DNA of 43,829 bases from Actinoplanes oryzae (GTDB taxonomy: Bacteria > Actinomycetota > Actinomycetes > Mycobacteriales > Micromonosporaceae). The stretch spans positions 1 to 43,829 of the forward strand of contig NZ_JAUQWH010000070.1 in NCBI RefSeq assembly GCF_030757795.1, in the 5' to 3' direction. Positions 32,191-40,216 of the stretch are shown piece after piece (positions within the stretch are counted from its first letter, which is position 1; each line of letters opens with the position of its first letter). The notes beneath the pieces are model-generated. The model saw only the letters and a list, made by a program, of their open reading frames with translations, was not told the origin of the DNA and did no database searches. Both the position numbers and the translations under genes were made by a program.

Positions 32191-33834
32191 CTACATCCTC
32201 TCCGGCGCGGACACCCCGAGGAGCCCCAAACCGTTCGCGATCACCGTTCGGGTGGCGTCGTTCAGCCAAAGGCGTGCCCGGTGCAGGTCGCCGATCTCCT
32301 CGTCGCCCTGCGGCAGGATCCGGCACTTGTCGTAGAACCGGTGGAAGTCGCCCGCCAGGTCCTCCAGGTAGCGGGCCACCCGGTGCGGCTCGCGCAGCTC
32401 GGCGGCGCTGCCCACGACCGCCGGATACTCACCCAGCGTCTTGAGGAGATCGTTCTCCTTCTCGTGGGTCAGCAGCTCGGGTTTGAAGTCGCCCGGCTCG
32501 CCGCGGGTCAGGCCCGCCTCGGCGGCGTTGCGCGAGATGCTGGCGGTGCGGGCCGCGACATATTGGACGTAGTAGACCGGGTTGTCGCTCTTCGCCCGGG
32601 TCCACAGGTCGATGTCGATGTCGATGGGGCTGTCGCTGGAGTAGCGCGCCAGGGCGTAACGGGTCGCGTCCACGCCCAGGGCGTCGACGAAGTCCTCGAG
32701 GGTCACGACCGTGCCGGCGCGCTTGCTCATGCGTACGGGCTCGCCGTCACGCACCAGATTGACCAGCTGGCCGATCAGGATCTCCAGGTTGACCGCCGGG
32801 TCGTCGCCGAAGCACGCCGACATGGCCTTCATCCGGCCGATGTAGCCGTGGTGGTCGGCGCCCAGCATGATCACGACCTGGTCGAAGCCGCGCTTGCGCT
32901 TGTCGAGGTAGTAGGCGCAGTCCGCGGCGAAGTAGGTCCAGTCGCCGTCCGACTTGCGCAGCACCCTGTCCTTGTCGTCGCCGAACTCGCTGGTCCGCAG
33001 CCAGGTCGCGCCCTCGGACTCGTAGACGTGGCCCTGCTCGCGCAGCCGGTCCAGCGCCTCCTGCAGCTCGCCGCGGTCGTGCAGGTCCTTCTCGTTGAAG
33101 TACGTGTCGAAGCGCACGCCGAAGTCGGCCAGCGACTGCTTGATCTCGGCGAACATCAGCTCGACGCCCCGCGTGCGGAACGTCTCCAGATCCGCGCCGG
33201 GCTGCTCCTTGACGATCGTCTCGGCGATCTCCGCGATGTAGGCGCCGCCGTAGCCGTCCTCCGGCGCCGGCTCACCCTTCGCGGCCGCCTCGAGGGAGCG
33301 CGCGAAGCGGTCGATCTGCGAGCCCGCGTCGTTGAAGTAGTACTCCGTGCCGACGTCGGCGCCCGACGCGCGCAGCAGGCGGGACAGCGCGTCGCCCACG
33401 GCCGCCCACCGGACGCCACCGATGTGCACGGGGCCGGTGGGGTTGGCGGAGACGAACTCCAGGTTGATGCGCCGGCCGCTCAGCCGGTCGGTGTGTCCGT
33501 ATTCACTGCCCGCGGTGATGATGTCGCGGGCCAGCACGCCGGCCGCGGCCGCGTCGAGCCGGATGTTGAGGAAGCCGGGGCCGGCGATCTCCACCGACTT
33601 GATCCCCGGCTGCCCGCCCAGCTCCTCGGCGAGTGCCGCGGCGAACTCACGCGGCTGCACGCCCGCCTTCTTGGCCAGCTGCAGCGCCATGGTCGAGGCG
33701 TAGTCGCCGTGCTCGGGATTGCGGGGACGCTCCACCGTCGTCGTCTCCGGCAGCAGCGAGACGTCGAGGCCGCGGGTGACGAAAACGGCACGCGCGGCTG
33801 TGAGAACGGTGGCAGCGAGGTCAGCGGGAGTCAC
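32191..33834 (-). CDS. argS: arginyl-tRNA synthetase
   Basis: ArgRS charges tRNA-Arg. This 547-residue class I enzyme has an N-terminal Add1 domain, the HIGH-like motif PTGPVHIGGVRWA (HIGG at 137-140, as usual in actinobacteria), the KMSKS-like VRMSKRAGT and the DALR anticodon domain ending GLLGVSAPERM. It heads the argS-lysA-hom-thrC cluster. The adjacent divergent gene on the plus strand begins 97 nt away, so the spacer must carry both promoters. Confidence 0.97.
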   Translation of the reverse strand: MTPADLAATVLTAARAVFVTRGLDVSLLPETTTVERPRNPEHGDYASTMALQLAKKAGVQPREFAAALAEELGGQPGIKSVEIAGPGFLNIRLDAAAAGVLARDIITAGSEYGHTDRLSGRRINLEFVSANPTGPVHIGGVRWAAVGDALSRLLRASGADVGTEYYFNDAGSQIDRFARSLEAAAKGEPAPEDGYGGAYIAEIAETIVKEQPGADLETFRTRGVELMFAEIKQSLADFGVRFDTYFNEKDLHDRGELQEALDRLREQGHVYESEGATWLRTSEFGDDKDRVLRKSDGDWTYFAADCAYYLDKRKRGFDQVVIMLGADHHGYIGRMKAMSACFGDDPAVNLEILIGQLVNLVRDGEPVRMSKRAGTVVTLEDFVDALGVDATRYALARYSSDSPIDIDIDLWTRAKSDNPVYYVQYVAARTASISRNAAEAGLTRGEPGDFKPELLTHEKENDLLKTLGEYPAVVGSAAELREPHRVARYLEDLAGDFHRFYDKCRILPQGDEEIGDLHRARLWLNDATRTVIANGLGLLGVSAPERM

Positions 33835-33931
33835 TGAGCCATGCTATCCGGGTAGACTTTGGCGCCCGGCGGCGTATCCAGGCCCCTGCGCGGGGTCCGG
33901 CCCGACCTTCCCCATGAATTGACGAGGCACG

Positions 33932-34744
33932 ATGTCCATGAGCACCCCGGGGCCCGAGCGGGTTCCCTCCACCGTCAAGGTCGGCAAGACCTCCGGCCAG
34001 GGCAAGCCCCCGACCGGCGCCGCCGGCAAGAAGACGCCCGCCAAGGGCGCCCGGCCGGCCGGCAAGGGCCAGCCCGGCAAGGGCGGCAAGGGCCGCAAGG
34101 TTCAGCCGGTCAAGGTCAGCGGCGGCCGCAACTGGGGGCCGATCGCGGTGGCCGGTGTCGTCGTGCTGATCGCCGCGGGCATCATCGGCTACGGCATCTT
34201 CGCCTCGGCCAAGGGCAGCGCCTCCTGGGAGGAGCGCGCCGCGGACATCTCGGGCATCGTGGACTACCGCGCCCAGAAGAACGCGAAGATCGACTCGCGT
34301 AACCACGTCGAGGGCACCCAGACGTACGTGACGAGCCCGCCCGTCGGCGGCGACCACAACGCCACCTGGCAGAACTGCATGGGCGACGTCTACACCGAGC
34401 CCATCGCCAACGAGCACGCGGTGCACAGCCTCGAGCACGGCGCGGTCTGGGTCACGTACAAGCAGGGCCTCGCCCAGGACCAGATCGACAAGCTCACGAC
34501 CAAGGTGCAGGGCAAGGACTACATGTTCATGAGCCCCTACGCCGGGCTCGACAAGAACATCTCCCTGCAGGTCTGGGGCTACCAGCTCAAGGTCGACAAC
34601 GCGGACGACCCGCGCATCGACGAGTTCATCAAGGCGCTGCGCCTCAACGCGACGATGGAGCCCAACGCGGCCTGCTCCGGCGGCAACACGACCACCGGCC
34701 CGCTGGCCGCCACGGGCACGACCGGCGCGACCATGGGCAACTGA
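33932..34744 (+). CDS. DUF3105 membrane-anchored protein
   Basis: A 270-residue protein with a cytoplasmic tail of about 65 residues made of Lys, Gly, Pro and Ala (GKGQPGKGGKGRK), one transmembrane segment (about 69-92) and an extracytoplasmic DUF3105 domain. Family hallmarks are PPVGGDHNATWQNC and HAVHSLEHGAVWVTY, with His and Cys residues that could bind metal. The function of DUF3105 is not established. The start may be the first or the third codon (two ATGs). The gene is coupled to the DUF305 gene that follows by a one-base overlap (TGATG). Confidence 0.88.
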   Translation: MSMSTPGPERVPSTVKVGKTSGQGKPPTGAAGKKTPAKGARPAGKGQPGKGGKGRKVQPVKVSGGRNWGPIAVAGVVVLIAAGIIGYGIFASAKGSASWEERAADISGIVDYRAQKNAKIDSRNHVEGTQTYVTSPPVGGDHNATWQNCMGDVYTEPIANEHAVHSLEHGAVWVTYKQGLAQDQIDKLTTKVQGKDYMFMSPYAGLDKNISLQVWGYQLKVDNADDPRIDEFIKALRLNATMEPNAACSGGNTTTGPLAATGTTGATMGN

Positions 34745-35421
34745 TGACCGTCTCCACCGACGACCGGGACGCGGCGACCCCGGCCGCCGCGCCGGTCAAC
34801 GGCAACGCCCCGGAGCGCACCCGCCGCTTCGGGGCGGCCTGGCTCGCCGCCGTCCTCGTCTTCGGCCTTGTGGTCGGCGTGGCCGGCGGCCTGCTCGTCC
34901 CCCGCCTCTACGGCACCCCGGGCGACGACTCGGTCGAGGCGGGCTTCCTGCGCGACATGAGCACCCACCACGCCCAGGCCGTCGAGATGTCGATGATCGC
35001 CCACGCGAACTCGACCAATTCCGACATCGTCACCCTCGCCGGCGACATCGCCCTCACCCAGCACGGCCAGGTCGCCACGATGCAGGCCTGGCTGCGCGAC
35101 TGGCACCTGAGCCCCACCGGCTCCGCCGACCCGATGGCCTGGATGCCCGGCTCCGAGGGCTCGGTGGTCAACGGCCTCATGCCCGGCATGGCCACCCCGC
35201 AGCAGCTGGCCGACCTCCGCAAGGCCGCGAGCCCGGACCTCGACATCCAGTTCCTGACCCTCATGCGCCAGCACCACCTGGGCGGCATCCACATGGCCCA
35301 GGAAATCATCAACCTCTCCGGCAACGAGAAGGTCACCGACCTGGCCCAGACAATGGTCGCCGGCCAGCAAAGCGAGATCAACCTGATCGACGACCTCCTC
35401 GCCAAGCTCCAGAAGTCCTGA
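34744..35421 (+). CDS. DUF305 family membrane-anchored protein
   Basis: A 225-residue protein with one N-terminal transmembrane segment (about residues 31-55) and two DUF305 halves of a ferritin-like helical bundle. Each half has the His/Met-rich signature: MSTHHAQAVEMSMIAHANS and MRQHHLGGIHMAQEI. Relatives include CopM-type copper-binding proteins, so periplasmic metal binding is plausible but not shown. Coupled to the DUF3105 gene; the pair recurs in actinobacteria and probably works together. Followed by a hairpin at 35439-35468. Confidence 0.88.
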   Translation: MTVSTDDRDAATPAAAPVNGNAPERTRRFGAAWLAAVLVFGLVVGVAGGLLVPRLYGTPGDDSVEAGFLRDMSTHHAQAVEMSMIAHANSTNSDIVTLAGDIALTQHGQVATMQAWLRDWHLSPTGSADPMAWMPGSEGSVVNGLMPGMATPQQLADLRKAASPDLDIQFLTLMRQHHLGGIHMAQEIINLSGNEKVTDLAQTMVAGQQSEINLIDDLLAKLQKS

Positions 35422-35438
35422 CCGCACCCGCCCCACCC

Positions 35439-35468
35439 AGCCGCCCCGAGACCACCACCGGGGCGGCT
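35439..35468 (+). terminator. terminator hairpin after the DUF305 gene
   Basis: A perfect 10-bp stem (agccgccccg with cggggcggct) and 10-nt loop, starting 17 nt past the stop. No T-run. Confidence 0.65.
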
Positions 35469-35756
35469 GCTCCGTTCCCGCCCCGGCCCCCTCCCGCCGC
35501 CCTCCGCGCCTCGCCTCACGACCCCTTGCCGGCCACTCCGCGCGCCGGCCCCTCGCCCGCCGCCCCCGCGACGGCGTCACGCCACCCTTGCCCGCCGCCC
35601 TCCGCAACCGCGTCACGCCACCCTTGCCCGCCGGCCCGCGGGGCAAGCAAGACGCTTCGGGCCCGACCCGCGTCTCCGCGCCGGCGCCTCTCCCGGACCT
35701 CCCACTGCCCGCCGGGCGCCCTCATGAGCAGCGGGGACGCGCCCCGGCGGTATCCG
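35469..35756. other. non-coding spacer before tRNA-Arg, with a direct repeat
   Basis: No supported gene. A 24-bp sequence beginning gcgtcacgccacccttgccc occurs perfectly twice, at 35574-35597 and 35610-35633, giving a 36-bp period. The rest is proline/arginine-coding-like GC-rich DNA without ribosome sites. Confidence 0.55.
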
Positions 35757-35757
35757 G

Positions 35758-35788
35758 TTGCCGGGTGGCCCCGGCGGCCTGCTAGAGT
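35758..35788 (+). promoter_or_regulatory. candidate promoter of tRNA-Arg
   Basis: TTGCCG at 35758-35763 and TAGAGT at 35783-35788 with a 19-nt spacer. The -10-like box ends 12 nt before the mature tRNA, a normal distance for a tRNA promoter. Confidence 0.5.
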
Positions 35789-35800
35789 TTCCCTCACTGA

Positions 35801-35872
35801 GCCCCCGTAGCTCAGGGGATAGAGCGTCGCCCTCCGGAGGCGAAAGCGCAGGTTCGAATCCTGCCGGGGGCA
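35801..35872 (+). tRNA. tRNA-Arg (anticodon CCG)
   Basis: The 72-nt sequence folds as a full cloverleaf: acceptor GCCCCCG with CGGGGGC and discriminator A, D-stem GCTC/GAGC, anticodon stem TCGCC/GGCGA around CTCCGGA (anticodon CCG, reading CGG Arg), 4-nt variable loop and T-arm GCAGG-TTCGAAT-CCTGC. CCA is not encoded. A terminator follows 16 nt later. Confidence 0.96.
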
Positions 35873-35888
35873 CAAAACTTTCTTTACG

Positions 35889-35921
35889 CCGCCGGCCAGC
35901 CGATGCTGACGGCGGTCTTTT
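35889..35921 (+). terminator. intrinsic terminator of tRNA-Arg
   Basis: Outer stem ccgccg/cggcgg and inner stem cagc/gctg around a cgat loop, followed directly by tctttt. This is the only classic T-run terminator I see in the window. Confidence 0.8.
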
Positions 35922-35993
35922 CGTACCCGCTATCGCGATCCGCGCGCCCCGCCCCGAGCTCCTCGCGGGTCAATGTTCGGGGGTCGGGCGCTG

Positions 35994-37256
35994 TCAGACG
36001 CCCTCCGACAGCGCTGCGAGCGCGCATCTGAGGCCCCAAGAGACGTCCGCTTCCGTAGCGTCGGTGAGACGAGCGACCTCGTTTAGCGGCAATTCATCGA
36101 AGTAGTGCAGGTACAGAAGCTCCTTCGACTCCTCGGACAGTCGACGGAACCGCCTGACGAGCGCACTGTCGCTGTCCATCCACTCTGTGGACACGACGCT
36201 GATGTCGATGACCTCCTGCATCAACAGATCGAGATTGTCGGTGAGCACGGTGTCACCGGCCGACAGCGCCTGAGCGACCTGACGGACAGCCTCCACCGGC
36301 AATTCGAGGTGCTGGGCCACCTCCATCTCACTCGGGCTCCGGCCGAGCGCCTGCAGGAGGAACTCCTCCGCCTCACGGACCATGAGGCCGTGGTTGCGAA
36401 GCGCAGCCCCCACCCCTGTCTGCAACCGCGACCAAATCAGATTTCGGGCCAACCCACCGATTCTTGCCTTCAAGTAACCAGGCAGATATCCACGCCGTGG
36501 GTCATGGTCCCGGACGGCGAGCACCAACCCCAGACCCCACAGCTCCTCGGCCAACTCCGGCCGACGGTAGCGGCCGGCAACGGATGAAGCGATCCGCTTG
36601 GCCATCGGCACGCATTCTTCGATGATCAAATTCTCCATCGCCCGCCGCACCGGGTCACTCTTCGCAATGTGCTGAAACTTGAGAAAGCGATCACGGATTT
36701 GCAGCTCATCGTCATTCGGCCGCAGGAGCGGGAAGGCGGCGATGACGTCCTTGTACGAGTGCTCCGGCCGCAGGAAGACTCTGACGAATTTCTTGAGCAA
36801 GGGCTCCTCGGGGAGTACGCCCCGCTCCAGGTCCCGCACATCCTCGGCGGTCACCCCGAGCCTGATGGCGAACTGCTTACGACTGCACTGCTCCATGACC
36901 CGCACAACGGCCACGTAGTCGGCGAAGCTCCGGTGACGAGCCGGATCCTTGGTCCGCCTCCACGGATGACCCAGCCTTGCGGCGATTCGATCGACGGTGA
37001 AGCCGACGTTGGGCGCTTCCTCGATCAAATCCAGGATGAAGGTCAGCGTCGGAACTCGCAGTCCCGCCCGATATCGTGAGATCGTCACTGTTGCATGCCC
37101 CGTCAGCTCAGACAGCTGCGACGGTCGCATATTGAGGGCCACCAGGAAAGCTTCGATCACGAATTTGCCGGCCTGTCGGCGCGACAATCCGGCTGGCATT
37201 TCCCTGCTTCTATGCATGCCAGGAAATTTAGCCGCGCGTCGATACCCGTAAGGCAT
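35994..37256 (-). CDS. HTH-HTH-sigma factor fusion (sigma-B/F-like C-terminal half)
   Basis: This protein of about 420 residues combines parts not normally joined. The C-terminal half (about 205-420) follows a sigma-70 factor: region 2-like ENLIIEECVPMAKRIASSV and HDPRRGYLPGYLKARIGGL, region 3 LGRSPSEMEVAQHLELPVEAV, and region 4 LSEESKELLYLHYFDELPLNEVARL. The order resembles sigma-B/F. The N-terminal half has two XRE-type helix-turn-helix segments: SQLSELTGHATVTISRYRAG (about 47-66) and RKQFAIRLGVTAEDVRDLERG (about 126-146). Region 2.4, which reads the -10 box, is weakly conserved. The start is uncertain (ATGs at 37256, 37217 and 37199). GC content is clearly lower than in neighbours, suggesting transfer. 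It converges on tRNA-Arg. Confidence 0.75.
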   Translation of the reverse strand: MPYGYRRAAKFPGMHRSREMPAGLSRRQAGKFVIEAFLVALNMRPSQLSELTGHATVTISRYRAGLRVPTLTFILDLIEEAPNVGFTVDRIAARLGHPWRRTKDPARHRSFADYVAVVRVMEQCSRKQFAIRLGVTAEDVRDLERGVLPEEPLLKKFVRVFLRPEHSYKDVIAAFPLLRPNDDELQIRDRFLKFQHIAKSDPVRRAMENLIIEECVPMAKRIASSVAGRYRRPELAEELWGLGLVLAVRDHDPRRGYLPGYLKARIGGLARNLIWSRLQTGVGAALRNHGLMVREAEEFLLQALGRSPSEMEVAQHLELPVEAVRQVAQALSAGDTVLTDNLDLLMQEVIDISVVSTEWMDSDSALVRRFRRLSEESKELLYLHYFDELPLNEVARLTDATEADVSWGLRCALAALSEGV

Positions 37257-37690
37257 TGCGTCAGATTCATGACCGGACGGGCGTGAACGCGTAACCAACG
37301 ACTGGTCAACTCGTTCAATTTCTTTCCGGTCAAGTCGACCGCGAACAATCTGGACGATTTCACCTTGAGGTCGGGGGGCAGTTTTCCGGCCAGACGGAAG
37401 GGTGCGGCGCTCCGACGATGGCCCTGCCACACCGGTCGATCAATCCGCCCGGGGCGCTGGAGCGGACGCGGCATTGCCGGTGGCCGGCTAGCTCGCGGAA
37501 GTCGCGCTCACGTACCTGGACCGGCGGCTGGGTCGCGCCCTCGCGCGGCGGTCGGCCCGGTTTTTCAGGGACTGGCCGCGCGTACATGGGAATTGGTCGC
37601 GGCCTGGAGCACGACGTCGCGGGGCGGGAAAGCTCAGGTCCGGGGGTGGGGGGCCGATCTTGGGGCCACTTCGACGTGGCGGGAGGCGGC
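37257..37690. other. non-coding spacer upstream of the sigma fusion, holding inverted repeat copy 1
   Basis: The right part (37490-37616) is one copy of a 127-bp dispersed repeat. The left part is moderately AT-rich and should carry the promoter of the HTH-sigma gene; I see no convincing boxes. Short ORFs here are not supported. Confidence 0.5.
37490..37616 (+). repeat. 127-bp inverted repeat, copy 1
   Basis: Matches the reverse complement of 40085-40210 at roughly 85-90% by eye. The core from cgcgccctcg to gagcacgacg is nearly identical (it contains ttcagggactggccgcgcgt). The matches stop abruptly at both ends. The pair encloses the small membrane ORF, a tandem repeat and the M6 protease. 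Both strands are open in the core; one reads ALARRSARFFRDWPRVH. Confidence 0.8.
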
Positions 37691-37867
37691 GTGGCCGAGC
37701 ACTTCATCGACCTGGGGAATCAGGTGCTGGGCGGGATCATCGGGCCGCGGGCCGTGGTGCCCGGGTGGGCGGTTGGTGCCTGGCTGGTCGTCATTTTCGC
37801 GGGGATTCTCGGGCCGGGGATCCAGGCGAAGATTGCCGCCGGGGAAAGCGACGAGACCCGCCGCTGA
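37691..37867 (+). CDS. small membrane protein (58 residues)
   Basis: A GTG at 37691, 4 nt after GGGAGG, opens a 58-codon frame (AEHFIDLGNQVLGGIIG ...). Residues 20-46 include a clear hydrophobic segment (VPGWAVGAWLVVIFAGIL), followed by a polar tail ending DETRR. I do not recognise a family. The good ribosome site and the membrane segment make it more credible than the other short frames nearby. Confidence 0.45.
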   Translation: MAEHFIDLGNQVLGGIIGPRAVVPGWAVGAWLVVIFAGILGPGIQAKIAAGESDETRR

Positions 37868-37891
37868 CGCCGGACCGCGATGCGATGAGCG

Positions 37892-37959
37892 GCGAGCGAC
37901 GAAACGACAGCAGACGGCGGATGACCGCGAGCGACGAAACGACAACAGACCGCGGATGA
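37892..37959. repeat. tandem 35-bp repeat after the small membrane ORF
   Basis: gcgagcgacgaaacgaca-cagac-gcggatga occurs at 37892-37924 and 37927-37959 with two differences. It lies between the small ORF and the 3' end of the M6 protease gene. Confidence 0.8.
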
Positions 37960-38026
37960 TTGCGGGCCGCCCGGTGAGGCTGACGTGCCGGGTCCGGTGG
38001 GGGCACCGGACCCGGCACGTTGCGGG

Positions 38027-39841
38027 TCACGCCGCGGGCGGGGTGACCTTGAGCGTCATCAGCGGGACCAGGCCCGTGATCTGGGTCTTGACCTCGATCT
38101 TGACGCCGGCGCCGGCGACCTTGACCGAGTTCTGCGGGTTGAGGGTGTTGTAGTAGCGCAGCGGGTCGGAGTCGTCGAAGACCGGGATGGCCTTCGAGGA
38201 CGGGACCGTGACCGGGACGCCGTTGCGGTGCAGGGTGATCGCGTCGGTCTTCTGCAGGCCGAACGTGGCGTCGAAGGGCTGGCGGCGGTTGCTGGCCAGG
38301 GTGCCGTCGGCGAAGACGATCGGCGCCGGGCGGGCGTCGACCGGCAGCGTCAGGCCGGTGCCCGGGTGACGGCTGGTGTTGTTGTTGCCCACCGCCGGGT
38401 TGACGTACCAGACGAGCAGGCCGTCCTGGTACGGGAAGCGCTCCGCCCAGTCGGGCTTGCTGTCCGCCCAGCCCCAGTTGTACGGGCCGAGCTTGAGCGT
38501 CTCGTCATAGCCCGTGTACGTCCGGTACTCCGCCGCGTAGTACGAGCCGTCGGCCAGCGGGACGACGACCGCCTCGGGCAGCACGCTCGTCTCCGCCAGC
38601 GCCGCCGAGCCCAGGGTCACCGTCTTGGCCTTGCCCGGGTTGACGGTCACGAAGTTGGACCAGCCCAGCCAGATCTTCTCCCAGGCTCCCATGTAGCCGG
38701 GCGTCGAGCCGATCGTCGGGGCGCCCCGGCCCAGCCAGGAGCCGGAGGACATGAGCGTCCAGAAGCCGGTGCCGTTCTCGCCGCCGGCCGTGTCGTAGAG
38801 GTCGGGCAGGCCGAGGTCGTGGCCGTACTCGTGGGCGAACACCCCGAGGCCGCCGTTCTCCGGCTCGGTCGTGTAGTCGCCGATCCACAGGCCGGTGTCG
38901 CCGATCTGCACGCCGCCGGCGAGGTTGCCCTCGGGGCCCGCGGTGCCGGCCAGGTTGCTGAAGGCGTACCACCGGTGCGCCCAGATCGCGTCCGGCCCCT
39001 CGGCGCCGCCGCCGGCCTCCTCGCCCGCCCCGGCGTGGATCGCCTGGAAGTGGTCGACATAGCCGTCGGGCTCGTTGAAGTTGCCGTCGCCGTCGAAGTC
39101 GTCGCGGTCCCAGACGTCGAACGTCTTCAGGTACGCCTTGATCTCCTCGGCCGTCTTGCCCGCGGCGACCTGCGAGTCGTACCAGGCGGTGGCGCTGTCC
39201 TTGATGAAGTTCCAGTAGCCGTCGGACTCGTCGATCTCGTTGCTGCCGTAGCGGGCCTCGTTGTAGGGCACCTGGACCCAGTCCGAGACGTCGCCGCCGA
39301 CCGTGTACCGGCCGCCCGACTGCTTGTAGTAGAAGTTCGTCATCGACTCCTTGTTCTTCGCGAACAGGAGCTGCTTGTAATAGGAGGGGCTGAAGTCCGG
39401 CGCCCAGATCGTGGTGTTGTCGTCGGTCGCGTCGCCGTTCCAGTCCCGGTCCGGCGCGGGAATGGTGTTGTGCACCGGCCCCGGCGTGCCGCCCGCGGCG
39501 GGATAGACCTGATCCCCGAACTCGACCAGGAAGGTCAGGATCGGGTCGGTCTTGGTCTCCTTCTTGCGGTACTCGACGAACTTGTTCGCGCCGAGCTTGA
39601 TGACCTCGGAGCCGTTCCGCTTCTCGGTGCCGGCCTGCCCCGAGATCAGCTTGCGCAGCGCCTCGGTCCGCTCGGCCTCCCGCTCCTCGGCCAGCGGGTG
39701 CGGCAGGTTGTCCTCCCCGAGCGACGCCTGCGGTTCGGCATCGGCCCCGGCCGTCGCGGGCGCCGCGCTCGCCGGCCCGGCCGCCAGGCCGCCCAGAACC
39801 ACGGCGACCGCAGCGGTCCCGGCCAGTATCTTCCTCTTCAA
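38027..39841 (-). CDS. secreted M6 family metalloprotease (immune inhibitor A type)
   Basis: A 604-residue preprotein. The N-terminus LKRKILAGTAAVAVVLGGL is a Sec signal peptide with cleavage after ASA or AAP. A propeptide-like region follows, then the M6 catalytic domain with the zinc motif HEYGH in VFAHEYGHDLGLPDLYD and the downstream SSGSWLG; EFGDQVYPAAGGT, DFSPSYYKQLLF and DWVQVP are also typical of the InhA group. Acidic DGDGNFNEPDG segments suggest calcium binding. The start is a TTG at 39841 with GGGAG 8 nt upstream; the longer frame adds a Cys/Arg-rich stretch ahead of the signal peptide. Secreted protein degradation is the likely role. Flanked on both sides by the inverted repeat. 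Confidence 0.93.
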   Translation of the reverse strand: MKRKILAGTAAVAVVLGGLAAGPASAAPATAGADAEPQASLGEDNLPHPLAEEREAERTEALRKLISGQAGTEKRNGSEVIKLGANKFVEYRKKETKTDPILTFLVEFGDQVYPAAGGTPGPVHNTIPAPDRDWNGDATDDNTTIWAPDFSPSYYKQLLFAKNKESMTNFYYKQSGGRYTVGGDVSDWVQVPYNEARYGSNEIDESDGYWNFIKDSATAWYDSQVAAGKTAEEIKAYLKTFDVWDRDDFDGDGNFNEPDGYVDHFQAIHAGAGEEAGGGAEGPDAIWAHRWYAFSNLAGTAGPEGNLAGGVQIGDTGLWIGDYTTEPENGGLGVFAHEYGHDLGLPDLYDTAGGENGTGFWTLMSSGSWLGRGAPTIGSTPGYMGAWEKIWLGWSNFVTVNPGKAKTVTLGSAALAETSVLPEAVVVPLADGSYYAAEYRTYTGYDETLKLGPYNWGWADSKPDWAERFPYQDGLLVWYVNPAVGNNNTSRHPGTGLTLPVDARPAPIVFADGTLASNRRQPFDATFGLQKTDAITLHRNGVPVTVPSSKAIPVFDDSDPLRYYNTLNPQNSVKVAGAGVKIEVKTQITGLVPLMTLKVTPPAA

Positions 39842-40216
39842 GAGGGGTGCTCCCTTCCCCGGACAAGTCCCTCCCCGCGCGCAGGGGTGGGTGCACGGGG
39901 ACCGGACTGATCGCACGCTCGCCGACCCCCGTTTCAGGCCGGCGTCGCCGCCATAAAATCTCACGCATTCGCATGTAGCGATACGGCCGCGCGCGTGGAT
40001 GGTCGGGGTTGTCCCGGAAGGAGAGTTGGTGCGCGCTCACGATCTTGACCCCACCGGGCCGGGGCCGTCCTTGCGCCCAGGCAGCGTCGTGCTCCAGGCC
40101 GCGACGAATTCACATGTACGCGCGGCCAGTCCCTGAAGAACCGGGGCGACCGCCGTGCGAGGGCGCGGCCCGGTCGCCGGTCCAGACCGTGCACGCGACC
40201 CCGGCGAGCTTGCAGC
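39842..40216. other. spacer upstream of the protease gene, with inverted repeat copy 2
   Basis: 375 nt without a supported gene. The distal third is repeat copy 2 (40085-40210), which abuts the TetR gene end at 40217. The protease ribosome site lies at the left end. No clear promoter boxes. Confidence 0.5.
40085..40210 (-). repeat. 127-bp inverted repeat, copy 2
   Basis: Reverse-complement partner of 37490-37616. It ends 6 nt from the TetR gene stop. Differences are concentrated at the agctcgc end; the half that ends at the cgtcgtgctccagg boundary is almost unchanged. Confidence 0.8.

Noticed and set aside
35801..37256. An integrative element attached at tRNA-Arg
   Set aside because: I looked for a second copy of the tRNA 3' end and for an integrase and saw neither. 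The low-GC HTH-sigma gene is suggestive but not enough.
39842..39964. N-terminal extension of the M6 protease beginning MRFYGG
   Set aside because: It would place some 40 Arg/Cys-rich residues before a perfect signal peptide. The TTG at 39841 with GGGAG is a better start.
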